Positions 23,977 to 32,853 of a DNA stretch of 64,000 nucleotides are shown here, in pieces. The stretch lies in the NCBI RefSeq assembly GCF_026113935.1, contig NZ_JAPEUL010000007.1, forward strand, positions 1,054,001 through 1,118,000, written 5' to 3'. A program made the position numbers and the translations under genes. The stretch comes from Marinomonas rhodophyticola. GTDB lineage: Bacteria > Pseudomonadota > Gammaproteobacteria > Pseudomonadales > Marinomonadaceae. Position 1 is the first letter of the stretch, and each line of letters starts with the position of its first letter. The notes under the pieces are model-generated. The model had not been told where the DNA came from. It saw nothing but the letters and a program-made list of their open reading frames with translations, and did not search any database.

Positions 23977-24948
23977 ATGACAATTAAAAAAACACTATTT
24001 AAAGCTTTGTTTGTACCTGCTCTTGCGGGCGCTTCTATGTTGTCTATGGCTGACACGCAGTTTGTTTCGATTGGTACAGGTGGTGTAACAGGGGTTTACT
24101 ACCCAGCTGGTGGTTCAATTTGCCGTATGTTAAACAAAGATCGCAAAGAACATGGTATTCGTTGTTCTGCCGAGTCCACAGGTGGTTCAGGTTATAACGT
24201 CAACAGTATTCGTGCTGGTGAATTAGAGTTTGGTGTTGCTCAGTCCGATGTTCAAACAGCCGCCCTAGCAGGTACAGGACCATTTGAAGGGAATCCTTTC
24301 CCTGAGTTGCGTTCGGTTTTTTCGTTGCATCCAGAGCCTATTCATCTAATGGCGCGTGCTGATTCTGGTATTAAAACATTTGATGATCTTGCTGGTAAGC
24401 GAGTCAATATCGGTAACCCAGGTTCTGGTAACCGTTCGATGATGGAGCTATTAATGGCGGAAAAAGGCTGGACCACAGCAGACTTCGCTATAGCCGCTGA
24501 GCTAAAAGCATCGGAGCAAGCACAAGGTATTTGTGATGATAAATTTGATGTGACCATCTACGTGTCAGGTCTTCCAAATGGCGTTGCCCAAGAAGCAACG
24601 ACGACTTGTGATATTAAATTGATTCCAATGAATGGATCTGCCTCTCTTGCGGTAATGCAAAAAAATAGCGCTTTCTCACAAGCGATTATTCCAGCCGGAA
24701 TGTACACAGGAAATAATCAAGATATTGCGACATTTGGACCCAAAGCGACCATAGTGACGTCTGCTAATGTCTCTGATGAGGTGGTTTATCAACTGACAAA
24801 ATCTGTTTTCGAAAATTTAGATTCTTTTAAACGTCTGCATCCTGCCTTCGATCGTCTTGAGCCACTTGAAATGGTTCACACTTCCCTTGTGGCACCATTG
24901 CACCCAGGTGCTGTGCGTTACTACCAAGAAAAAGGTTATATCAAGTAA
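23977..24948 (+). CDS. TAXI family TRAP transporter solute-binding protein
   Basis: A 323-residue periplasmic binding protein of the TAXI type, which delivers an organic acid or amino acid to a TRAP permease. A signal peptide (TLFKALFVPALAGASMLSMA) precedes FVSIGTGGVTGVYYPAGGSI, the hallmark TAXI start, and CSAESTGGSGYNVNSIRAGE. I chose ATG 23977 after TTGAGGA; the frame is open to ATG 23962. It has its own sigma-54 promoter upstream, and a hairpin follows before the permease gene. The ligand is not predictable, though the neighbouring sensor kinase probably senses the same or a related compound. Confidence 0.92.
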   Translation: MTIKKTLFKALFVPALAGASMLSMADTQFVSIGTGGVTGVYYPAGGSICRMLNKDRKEHGIRCSAESTGGSGYNVNSIRAGELEFGVAQSDVQTAALAGTGPFEGNPFPELRSVFSLHPEPIHLMARADSGIKTFDDLAGKRVNIGNPGSGNRSMMELLMAEKGWTTADFAIAAELKASEQAQGICDDKFDVTIYVSGLPNGVAQEATTTCDIKLIPMNGSASLAVMQKNSAFSQAIIPAGMYTGNNQDIATFGPKATIVTSANVSDEVVYQLTKSVFENLDSFKRLHPAFDRLEPLEMVHTSLVAPLHPGAVRYYQEKGYIK

Positions 24949-24984
24949 GTACTCTGTTGCATGACGTTTCATGCACTTTGAATC

Positions 24985-25015
24985 AAGCACCTATCTTTTG
25001 ATGGGTGCTTTTTGA
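24985..25015 (+). terminator. Hairpin between TAXI and permease genes (attenuator-like)
   Basis: AAGCACC and GGTGCTT stem followed by TTTTTGAG. It probably lets part of transcription continue, giving more binding protein than permease. Confidence 0.65.
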
Positions 25016-25061
25016 GTTTTGCAATGCGCTGCCACTGTGAAGTGGTGGATTAGGAGTCTGT

Positions 25062-27650
25062 ATGTCGACCAACACAAGCACCACAGTTTCACCCGATAAG
25101 TTAGATGAACTTGTCGCGGAAGCCGATATCGGTAAGCGTAGCCCGACAGGTAAAATCTCTATCGGTTTACTTTTTTTGGTACCACTGATGTGGTCTTTGT
25201 TTCAGCTATGGACAGGCTCACCGTTGCCATCACAATTTGGCATTGGTTTTTTAAATGATACCCAATCTCGTGCCCTTCATTTGGCTTTTGCGGTTTTTTT
25301 GGCATTTTTAGCGTTTCCCGCTTTTAGTAACAGTCCTACACGTTATATTCCATGGTTTGATTATGGTTTGGCTATTCTGGCAGCGGCTTGCGCTTCCTAT
25401 TTGTTTCTCTTTAATGATCAGTTAGCCATGCGTCCTGGTCTGCCAACGACTATGGATCTTGTGGTGTCTGCGATTGGTTTGGCCTTAACTTTAGAGGCGG
25501 CAAGACGCTCTCTTGGGCCGGCATTGATGTTGATTGCCTTATTTTTCCTGCTGTATGTCTTTTTTGGCGACAGCGCTGTGTTACCAGAAATATTACGCTG
25601 GAAGGGGGCCTCTTTCGAAAAAGCCATGAATCATATGTGGCTCACAACGGAAGGTGTATTTGGTATTGCCTTGGGCGTGTCTTCTGGTTTTGTTTTCTTA
25701 TTTGTTTTGTTCGGAGCCTTGTTAAATCAAGCGGGAGCGGGGAATTATTTTATTAAAGTGGCGTTTGCTTTACTGGGTCACATGCGTGGCGGTCCAGCAA
25801 AAGCCGCGGTTCTTTCCTCTGCCATGACGGGCTTGATTTCGGGATCTTCTATTGCCAATGTGGTGACGACGGGAACCTTTACTATTCCACTAATGAAGAA
25901 GGTGGGGTTTAGCGCCGAGAAAGCGGGTGCGGTAGAAGTGTCGTCATCGGTAAATGGTGTCATCATGCCACCGGTTATGGGGGCGGTGGCTTTTTTGATG
26001 GTGGAATACGTTGGTATTTCATACATTGAGGTGGTCAAGCATGCTTTTTTACCAGCCACTATCTCTTACATTGCCTTGCTATACATTGTGCATTTAGAGG
26101 CGCTTAAAGCGGATATGCAAGGTTTACCTCGCTCTACGCCAGCACGCACGTGGACTGCACAGTTGATTCGTACCGGTATTCTTGTCACCAGTATGTTGAT
26201 ATTGGCGGGCCTTTTTTACTACATCGTTGTGGCGGTTAAGTGGTTACTCGGTGACTATGCCAACGCCGGGTTATTGGCACTGGTGGTGCTGGGTTATTTT
26301 GGTTTGTTGTATGTGTCTTCAAAGTCCGATGATTTAGAAATAGAGGCGAGTGATGAGGCGATTATTAAGCTGCCTATTTTCTCGGAAGTTTACAAAGCCG
26401 GTTTGTATTACCTTGTACCACTTCTTGTCTTGGTGTGGTTTTTAATGGTTGAGCGCAAGTCTCCGGGGTTATCGGCTTTTTGGGCTTGTATGTTGATGGC
26501 TTTCATTTTGTTAACACAGAAGCCTTTAAAAGCTTGGTTTCGTCAACAAAAGCACATTGTGCAGCAGGCAAAGTCGGGGGTTGTTGATTTGGTTGACGGG
26601 CTCAATACAGGCGCTCGTAATATGATCGGTATTGGTGTGGCAACCGCAACGGCGGGGATTATCGTCGGCACGGTTACCTTGACGGGGATTGGTCAAGTCA
26701 TGGCCGAGTTCGTCGAGCTGGTCTCTGGCGGTGTGTTGATCATTATGCTACTGATGGTGGCGTTGATCTCCTTAGTACTTGGAATGGGATTGCCAACGAC
26801 AGCGAACTACATTGTTGTGTCTTCACTGATGGCAAGCGTTGTGGTGGAGCTTGGTGCTCAGTCAGGTTTGATTGTTCCTTTAATTGCCATCCATATGTTT
26901 GTGTTCTATTTTGGCATTATGGCCGATGTGACTCCCCCTGTCGGTTTGGCTTCCTTTGCCGCTGCCGCTGTGTCGGGTGGGGATCCGATTAAAACGGGCT
27001 TTACTGCGTTTTTTTACTCGATGCGCACCGCTTTGTTGCCATTCTTGTTTATTTTCAACACGGATTTATTGTTAATCGATGTAACCTTTATTGAAGGGGT
27101 GGTGGTTTTTATTGTGTCTTTAGCGGCCATGTTGATTTTTGCGGCTGGTACTCAAGGGTACTTTATGGCACGCAGCAAATGGTATGAAAGTGCAGCATTG
27201 TTATTGATCGCCTTTACGCTTTTCCGCCCTGGTTTTTGGTTGGATATGGTCGAGGCTCCATACCAAGCGCAGTCAACTCAAGAGATGTATCGCTACATTG
27301 ATCAGCATCCTAGTTTAGACACACTAAGAATGTCGGTGGAAGGCGAGAATTTAGACGGTCGTTGGATATCGAAAACGGTGCATATGCCGTTATCAGGTCA
27401 AGGTGATGCCATCGATAGGTTAGCCAAAGGTTCGGGTATTGAGTTGCGCGAAGAAGACGGAAAATTTCTAATTGATAATTTGGCGTTCGGGAGTTTCGCA
27501 GAACAACAAAAATTAGATTTTGACTGGGAAATAACACAATTTGAAGTTGAGTCAGATAGGCCTGCGAAAGAATGGTTTTTTATCCCAGCCTTTTTATTGG
27601 CTGTGTTCGTTGCTTGGTGTCAGAGTAAACGTAAAGCGAACGCTCTATAG
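25062..27650 (+). CDS. TRAP transporter fused permease (4TM + 12TM)
   Basis: An 862-residue fused small and large TRAP permease, typical for TAXI systems. About 17 or more hydrophobic segments are spread over residues 28-730. The DctM-like part has GLISGSSIANVVTTGTFTIP, EVSSSVNGVIMPPVMGAVAF, MGLPTTANYIVVSSL and ADVTPPVGLASFAAAAVSGG. The last 130 residues form a C-terminal soluble domain between two helices, as in DUF3394-bearing members. It uses an ion gradient, usually sodium, to import the ligand from the binding protein. ATG 25062 follows TAGGAG. It is co-transcribed with the TAXI gene. Confidence 0.92.
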   Translation: MSTNTSTTVSPDKLDELVAEADIGKRSPTGKISIGLLFLVPLMWSLFQLWTGSPLPSQFGIGFLNDTQSRALHLAFAVFLAFLAFPAFSNSPTRYIPWFDYGLAILAAACASYLFLFNDQLAMRPGLPTTMDLVVSAIGLALTLEAARRSLGPALMLIALFFLLYVFFGDSAVLPEILRWKGASFEKAMNHMWLTTEGVFGIALGVSSGFVFLFVLFGALLNQAGAGNYFIKVAFALLGHMRGGPAKAAVLSSAMTGLISGSSIANVVTTGTFTIPLMKKVGFSAEKAGAVEVSSSVNGVIMPPVMGAVAFLMVEYVGISYIEVVKHAFLPATISYIALLYIVHLEALKADMQGLPRSTPARTWTAQLIRTGILVTSMLILAGLFYYIVVAVKWLLGDYANAGLLALVVLGYFGLLYVSSKSDDLEIEASDEAIIKLPIFSEVYKAGLYYLVPLLVLVWFLMVERKSPGLSAFWACMLMAFILLTQKPLKAWFRQQKHIVQQAKSGVVDLVDGLNTGARNMIGIGVATATAGIIVGTVTLTGIGQVMAEFVELVSGGVLIIMLLMVALISLVLGMGLPTTANYIVVSSLMASVVVELGAQSGLIVPLIAIHMFVFYFGIMADVTPPVGLASFAAAAVSGGDPIKTGFTAFFYSMRTALLPFLFIFNTDLLLIDVTFIEGVVVFIVSLAAMLIFAAGTQGYFMARSKWYESAALLLIAFTLFRPGFWLDMVEAPYQAQSTQEMYRYIDQHPSLDTLRMSVEGENLDGRWISKTVHMPLSGQGDAIDRLAKGSGIELREEDGKFLIDNLAFGSFAEQQKLDFDWEITQFEVESDRPAKEWFFIPAFLLAVFVAWCQSKRKANAL

Positions 27651-27684
27651 GGTGGTCACAGATGACCTGTTGCTCAGAGTAAAC

Positions 27685-27721
27685 TAAAAAAGGGCCGGTT
27701 GCGATAACCGGCCTTTTTGTT
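27685..27721. terminator. Strong bidirectional terminator
   Basis: GGCCGGTT and AACCGGCC form a perfect 8-bp stem with an A-run before and T-run after, between the convergent TRAP and HopJ-family genes. Confidence 0.92.
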
Positions 27722-28074
27722 TAAGCGCTTTTTTTCACCAAAGCCGAGGTTTCTAAGTGTATTCCAGACCAGCCATTCTCGATAAATTGGCGAATGTTTT
27801 GATGGTCTGTTCCTGCTGGATTATCTAAAACGTCTACTCGATAGAAGTCGCCAAATAAATGCAAGGTTTCCACTTCGTTAAGCTGATGGATCGATGCAAA
27901 AGAGAAAATTTTGCAAGAGCCATTGTTTTCATTGACGCCATTTTTTTGTTTGCCGTTGCTAAAGGCCATTGGTGTGAAATCGTACTCTTGCTCAATCACT
28001 TCAATGACTTCTTTGAACTGAACCTGTTCAGGCGTGGTTTTGATTTTTTCAATGAGTGTTTGTGTGCTTAGCAT
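27721..28074 (-). CDS. HopJ type III effector family protein
   Basis: A 117-residue protein matching the small HopJ family (start LIEKIKTTPEQVQFKEVIEV, YDFTPMAFSNG, GSCKIFSFASIH, LFGDFYRVDV, NIRQFIENGWSGI). Despite the name, homologues are widespread in non-pathogenic gammaproteobacteria without type III secretion and no role as effector is implied. No secretion system is seen here. It lies alone between a terminator and the MFS gene; ATG 28074 has GGAGTAACC upstream. Confidence 0.85.
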   Translation of the reverse strand: MLSTQTLIEKIKTTPEQVQFKEVIEVIEQEYDFTPMAFSNGKQKNGVNENNGSCKIFSFASIHQLNEVETLHLFGDFYRVDVLDNPAGTDHQNIRQFIENGWSGIHLETSALVKKSA

Positions 28075-28119
28075 GGTTACTCCATGTAGTGAGTTGGTTT
28101 TATAGTATATGGATCAGTA

Positions 28120-29317
28120 CTAACGTTCGGTTAGGGTTATCTTGTTGGTGTATCTTACGGTGGCTTTGAAGCAGACAAAAGCAATAATACCGCATGCGGC
28201 TATGGTGCCAAGCATTGGTATGGAAGTACCGTTATGAAGAATACTAACGACCGCGCCGCCCAGTGCTCCCATTGCGAACCGCGATGTTCCTGCAAGGGCT
28301 GTCACGCTGCCGTTATGATTACCTGCGTTTTTCAGTGCTCCAGCCATAAAACCACTGCCAAGGATGCCCATCGGTCCCATGAATAACATGCTTGAAACTA
28401 TGATTAACCAAAGGGGGGATGGTTAAAAAGGCTAAGGACAATCATGAGTATTGAAGCGACTAACGGAATATAGATGGCGTATTTAGACAAAACTTCGGTG
28501 CCCAGTTTTTCTACATAGCGCCCGTTAATAGTGGAAGCAAACATCATGGAAATGACATTGAGACCGACTAAAAATCCAAAATGAGCTGGGTTAACATGAT
28601 AAATTTCAATATAGACAAACGAACAGCCAGTAATAAAACTCATCATGCCAGCAAAGTAAAAAGCGGAGGCAATGATATAGCCCATGACTGAATGATTTTT
28701 AAGTAAGGTAATATAGTTTCGTATGGCATTTAAAAAAGAAAAGGGGTGCGTTTTTCAACGGGTAATGTTTCTGGAATTGTTCGTAAAAAAAGCAACACAG
28801 CGACGATAGCTAATACACCTAAGAGGACAAAAATATAGTGCCAACTTAATACCGTCAGGATAGCGCCACCAATAATGGGCGCAGCCAAAGGGGCCAACGC
28901 CATGACCAACATGATCATCGACATGGCTTTAGCAAACTGATTAATGGACAAGCCATCTTTCACCAAAGCCGGAACACAAACCGCTACCGCTGCGCCACCA
29001 AAGGCCTGAATAGCTCGTCCTACCAACAGCACTTCATAACTTTGCGCCAACGCGCACAAAAAACTACCTATAGCAAAAATACCCAATCCGCCAACCACAA
29101 CTTTACGACGGCCAATCGCATCGGAAATAGGACCAAACAAAATTTGCATAAACGCAAACACCAGTAAGTAGATACTTAGCGTCATTTGAACGAGGCCGAT
29201 GTCTGTGTTTAGACTTTTGGAAATCGTTGGAATGCTAGGTAGGTATGCATCAATTGCTAAGGGTGTTAGCCCAGATAAAAGACCAAGTACAAGAATGATT
29301 GGGAAGGTGAGTTTCAT
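28120..29317 (-). pseudogene. Bcr/CflA family MFS drug exporter, two frameshifts
   Basis: A 12-helix major facilitator of about 399 residues if two bases are restored. The N-terminal frame (to 28730) has the family start LTPLAIDAYLPSIPTI and the loop motif FGPISDAIGRRKVV. It breaks where PF should continue as SFLNAIRNYIT, one T missing near 28740. The middle frame ends at NHPPFG, where one C is missing in the C-run near 28416, and continues as LWLIIVSSMLFMGPMG. All three pieces align end to end, so the protein is complete apart from the indels. Proton-driven efflux of drugs or peptides is likely. ATG 29317 is chosen; TTG 29329 is an alternative. Confidence 0.88.
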
Positions 29318-29495
29318 AGGGTGACTCAATGAGTAGGTTGGTCGCTAATCGACATAGGGTAAGCCAATAACAGAACGAGCTAAATTATAATCGGTTTAGG
29401 CGCAATGAAGCAGATTAATTGTGCAAGTAATAAGTAAAGCTGGGTAATCATGTGGGAGGAGGGTCTATCTGGTGAGGTTTAGCCGAATAAAAAAA

Positions 29496-29522
29496 GAGAC
29501 AACCCAATGACTGAATTGTCTC
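29496..29522 (-). terminator. Terminator of the first tct operon
   Basis: GAGACAA and TTGTCTC stem with an A-run on its left side, which is a U-tract for transcripts on the minus strand, 54 bases after the tctA stop. Confidence 0.7.
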
Positions 29523-29575
29523 CAAATACCCTATCTAATAAAATCTATTGCCGTACTGTGTTGCATACGACTATT

Positions 29576-31090
29576 TCATGACGCTGCGGTTTTGTTTCTT
29601 TTGCCTAATAATTTGCTAATTAGTGGCATAAGCAACAATATTACTGCAATGATCATGATGGTTAAGGTTAGCGGACGCTCCCAAAGGAAAGACAAACTGC
29701 CATCCGACAATACCATAGAGCGGCTGAGGTTTTGTTCCATAATGTCACCAAGAATATAGCCCAATAGCATCGGTGCCATAGGGAAGTCCAACATCTTAAG
29801 AAAGATGGCAATCACGGTAATGAATACCATCATCTGAATATCAAACGTATTGAAGCTGACCAAATACACGCCCGTGACTGAGAAGAACAAAATCAGCGGA
29901 ATCAGTATGGGACGAGGAATGGCTAACAAACGTGAAATATAGGGAATCAAGGGTAGATTCAAAATCAACAGTACCAAGTTACCAAAGTACATTGAAATGA
30001 TCACCGACCAAAACACATCAGGATTATCGACAAACAAACGTGGACCAGGTTGCACACCTGCGGCAATCAGCGCGCCCAGCATGATGGCAGTGGTACCTGA
30101 CCCTGGAATCCCCAAGGTTAACAATGGCACAAAAGACCCTGTAGACGCCGCATTGTTAGCTGTTTCAGGGGCGGCAAGACCGCGCAAAGCCCCTTTACCA
30201 AATTTTAGCTTTTCTTTTGCTGAAGCAAAGTTACGCTCCATGCCGTAGGCCAAGAAGGACGCAATGGTGGCACCTGCGCCTGGTAGTACACCAATGATAA
30301 AACCAAACACAGAAGAACGTGCAACCGTAGGCGCCACTTCTTTTACTTCTTCTTTGCTAAGCTTCATGCTGCCCAGCGCGGCCATGTTGATTTCAGGGTC
30401 TTTTTCAAGATGCTGTCCCTTCATGACGGACATGATGACTTCAGTTAGCGCAAACGTCGCCATCGCCAATAACAGGAAGCTAACGCCATCCAGCAAATCG
30501 AGACTGCCAAAGGTAAAGCGTGGTACGCCTGTCATGACATCGGCGCCCATCGTAGCAATCATCAGACCGAAAACCGTCATGATCATGGCTTTAATGACTT
30601 GGCCTTTACCAGAAAACGCCGCCACCGCAGTGAGGCCCAGTACCATCAAGGCAAAATAGTCACCAGACTGAAAGCTTAAAGAAACGGTCGCCAGCGCAGG
30701 CGCCGCAAACAATAAGATAATCGCGCCCACTGTACCGCCAGTGAAAGAGCAATAAGCTGCCAATGCCAACGCTTTACCGGCTTGGCCGCGTTGCGCGATA
30801 GGATAACCATCAAACGAGGTTACCACGGTACTAGAGCAGCCCGGCGCATTAATCAAAATAGAAGAGGTCGAGCCACCAAATACTGCGCCATAATAGACGC
30901 CGGCCATTAAAATAATGCCAGAAGAAGGGTCGAGGCCGTAAGTGATAGGAATCATCAAGGCCACTGCCGATATTGGCCCAAGGCCTGGCAGCATACCGAT
31001 GAAGGTACCCGCAAAACAACCCACGACAACCATCATGATGTTGAAGGGCATGATCGCGGTGCTAAGACCAACAAATATTCCGTCTAACAT
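29576..31090 (-). CDS. tctA: Tripartite tricarboxylate transporter large permease TctA (system 1)
   Basis: A 504-residue large membrane subunit of a TTT family transporter, which imports carboxylates with a binding protein and a small subunit. Signature blocks: GTFIGMLPGLGPISAVALMI near the start, YYGAVFGGSTSSILINAPG, GVLPGAGATIASFLAYGMER, PETANNAASTGSFVPLLTLG and GIPGSGTTAIMLGALIAAG. About 11-12 helices are expected. ATG at 31090 is 8 bases after GGAGG; it starts 4 bases past the tctB stop region, so the two are tightly coupled. The gene is last in the operon tctC-tctB-tctA, with a terminator downstream. Confidence 0.93.
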   Translation of the reverse strand: MLDGIFVGLSTAIMPFNIMMVVVGCFAGTFIGMLPGLGPISAVALMIPITYGLDPSSGIILMAGVYYGAVFGGSTSSILINAPGCSSTVVTSFDGYPIAQRGQAGKALALAAYCSFTGGTVGAIILLFAAPALATVSLSFQSGDYFALMVLGLTAVAAFSGKGQVIKAMIMTVFGLMIATMGADVMTGVPRFTFGSLDLLDGVSFLLLAMATFALTEVIMSVMKGQHLEKDPEINMAALGSMKLSKEEVKEVAPTVARSSVFGFIIGVLPGAGATIASFLAYGMERNFASAKEKLKFGKGALRGLAAPETANNAASTGSFVPLLTLGIPGSGTTAIMLGALIAAGVQPGPRLFVDNPDVFWSVIISMYFGNLVLLILNLPLIPYISRLLAIPRPILIPLILFFSVTGVYLVSFNTFDIQMMVFITVIAIFLKMLDFPMAPMLLGYILGDIMEQNLSRSMVLSDGSLSFLWERPLTLTIMIIAVILLLMPLISKLLGKRNKTAAS

Positions 31091-31094
31091 GTTC

Positions 31095-31568
31095 TTAACC
31101 TCCAAACAGCATGGTTATTAAACGCCCAGGAGCAAGATAAATATCCAGCAGTTGGGACAGAGAGAACCAAATAAAGACGCTAAAAGGAAGCGAGGCAATT
31201 AACAGCACTTTCCAGCGACGTTCCCCTAAAACCCAATAGCCGCCAATGAGAAATAACATGGTAGAAAGCAAAAATCCGACCCACTCTAGTGCAAGACCAA
31301 ACAGTATCACCAACACTAATAGCTTAATAACAATAGCAAAATCATAGCCTTGCAAAGAAAGGCGCTCGCCGCCATTTTTACTGGCATTGATGATGAGAGC
31401 GATGGATAAAATTCCGCCCATATAAGCCAGCACAGTCGGCAAGGTTTGTGCGTTGAAGGGTTCGTATTCATCACCTGGCAACATAGGTATGTCGCCTGTG
31501 TAGTAGCCATAAGCGGCGGAAAGGCACAGGAACGCCAAACCACCAATATGATCTTTTGTAATCACCAT
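31095..31568 (-). CDS. tctB: Tripartite tricarboxylate transporter small permease TctB (system 1)
   Basis: A 157-residue small membrane subunit with four predicted helices (GGLAFLCLSAAYGYY, LAYMGGILSIALII, VIKLLVLVILFGLALEWVGF, VLLIASLPFSVFIWF). The WVGFLLSTMLFLIGGYWVLG block is typical of TctB. I chose the ATG at 31568, following AAGGTG; the frame is open further upstream. It lies between tctC and tctA in one operon. Confidence 0.9.
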   Translation of the reverse strand: MVITKDHIGGLAFLCLSAAYGYYTGDIPMLPGDEYEPFNAQTLPTVLAYMGGILSIALIINASKNGGERLSLQGYDFAIVIKLLVLVILFGLALEWVGFLLSTMLFLIGGYWVLGERRWKVLLIASLPFSVFIWFSLSQLLDIYLAPGRLITMLFGG

Positions 31569-31628
31569 AGGGTTCACCTTTGACGGTACAAATGCCGTCC
31601 ATCTCATAATAAAAGGGTAGGATAAGAA

Positions 31629-31663
31629 AGAGCTTCAAGGACATGAATTGTCGTTGAAGCTCT
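31629..31663 (-). terminator. Hairpin between tctC and tctB (attenuator-like)
   Basis: AGAGCTTCAA and TTGAAGCTCT form a perfect 10-bp stem in the 119-base gap between tctC and tctB. It probably reduces or protects transcripts so that binding protein exceeds permease. Confidence 0.65.
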
Positions 31664-31687
31664 AAGAGCGTTGGGATACCGGTGCCG

Positions 31688-32671
31688 TTATCTTAAGAAG
31701 CCTAGTTCACGCATCAGGTCACCAATCACGGCTTCTTGGTTCTCTAAGAAGGCAACAAAGTCTGCGCGAGGTTTGAATACTTCAGTCCAACCATTACGGT
31801 CACGAACGACTTCCCATTCGGCCGTGTCGTACATTTTAGACAGTAAGTTAGCGTATTCATCGGCTTCAGCATCGGATAGCGTTGGTGCTCCGAAGAAGCC
31901 GCGCCAGTTTAAAAAGCTTGCGTCATAGCCCAGTTCTTTTAGCGTAGGTACATTCGGCGCAGCAGCGGAGCGTTCATCCCCAGTAATGGCTAGGATACGC
32001 ACTTCACCCGCATTGGCTAACACCAAGGCTTCACTGAAACCGGTTGACAATATGTTGGCTTCACCAGATAAAATGCCTGCCATAGCGGTACCGCCGGCAT
32101 CATAAGCCACGTATTTTAGACGACGAGCATCACCACCCGCCGCTTTGAATGCCATGGCGGCAACTAGGTGATCCATGCTGCCACGGGCTGAACCGCCGGC
32201 GATAGAGACTGAACGAGGGTCATTGTTAAAATCGCTGACCACTTCGGTAAACGTCATATATTTTGAGCTGGTTGGCACGACAAAAGCACCATAATCACCA
32301 ACCACAGCGGCAATGGGTTTTAAATCACGGAAAGATTGTGGAAACACTTTAGACAAAGAACTGATCACAATAGGCGTAGAGTTCACCATCAAGGTGCCAT
32401 GGCTCTGATCGGCTTTTTCAATCAAGTTTGCGATGGCTTTGCCGCCGCCGCCACCCGATAGGTTTTCAAAAGACACTCTTTCTATTAAGCCTGACTTAGT
32501 CAGTGCTTCACCGACACCGCGAGCGGTACTGTCCCAGCCACCGCCTGCGCCGCCTGGAACCAAGAAATGAATCTGATCGTTCGCGGCTTGTGCCATGCCT
32601 GCAGTCAATGTAGATGCGAAAACGGCTGCCAATAGCGTTGAACGTTGACGAGTAAGAAATCGAGATAGCAT
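31688..32671 (-). CDS. tctC: Tripartite tricarboxylate transporter solute-binding protein TctC (system 1)
   Basis: A 327-residue periplasmic binding protein of the Bug/TctC family. A signal peptide (STLLAAVFASTLTAGMAQA) precedes NDQIHFLVPGGAGGGWDSTA, the family ligand-loop motif, and SGGGGGKAIANLI. A later block YVAYDAGGTAMAGILSGEAN is typical. The ATG at 32671 has GAGGATACTTCT upstream; the frame is open further but not with a signal sequence. The ligand is probably a di- or tricarboxylate. It is divergent from a CitA/CitB-type two-component pair that probably controls it. Confidence 0.92.
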   Translation of the reverse strand: MLSRFLTRQRSTLLAAVFASTLTAGMAQAANDQIHFLVPGGAGGGWDSTARGVGEALTKSGLIERVSFENLSGGGGGKAIANLIEKADQSHGTLMVNSTPIVISSLSKVFPQSFRDLKPIAAVVGDYGAFVVPTSSKYMTFTEVVSDFNNDPRSVSIAGGSARGSMDHLVAAMAFKAAGGDARRLKYVAYDAGGTAMAGILSGEANILSTGFSEALVLANAGEVRILAITGDERSAAAPNVPTLKELGYDASFLNWRGFFGAPTLSDAEADEYANLLSKMYDTAEWEVVRDRNGWTEVFKPRADFVAFLENQEAVIGDLMRELGFLR

Positions 32672-32853
32672 AGAAGTATCCTCAGTTGTTTTTATATTTT
32701 TAGTGATTTCTTTACTATATTCGGACGCTTCCTGTTTAAAAATATATTGCACTTAAAGGCTATATCATCCTTTAAAATCATTTTGTGCATTTTGTTCACA
32801 GGCAGTTTGATTAGATATTCGCTACCATAGAATAAAAAAGAGCCACACACCCT

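Noticed and set aside
27721-28074. Type III secretion effector implying pathogenicity
   Set aside because: The HopJ family name is historical. No secretion apparatus or chaperone is present, and the family is common in free-living bacteria.
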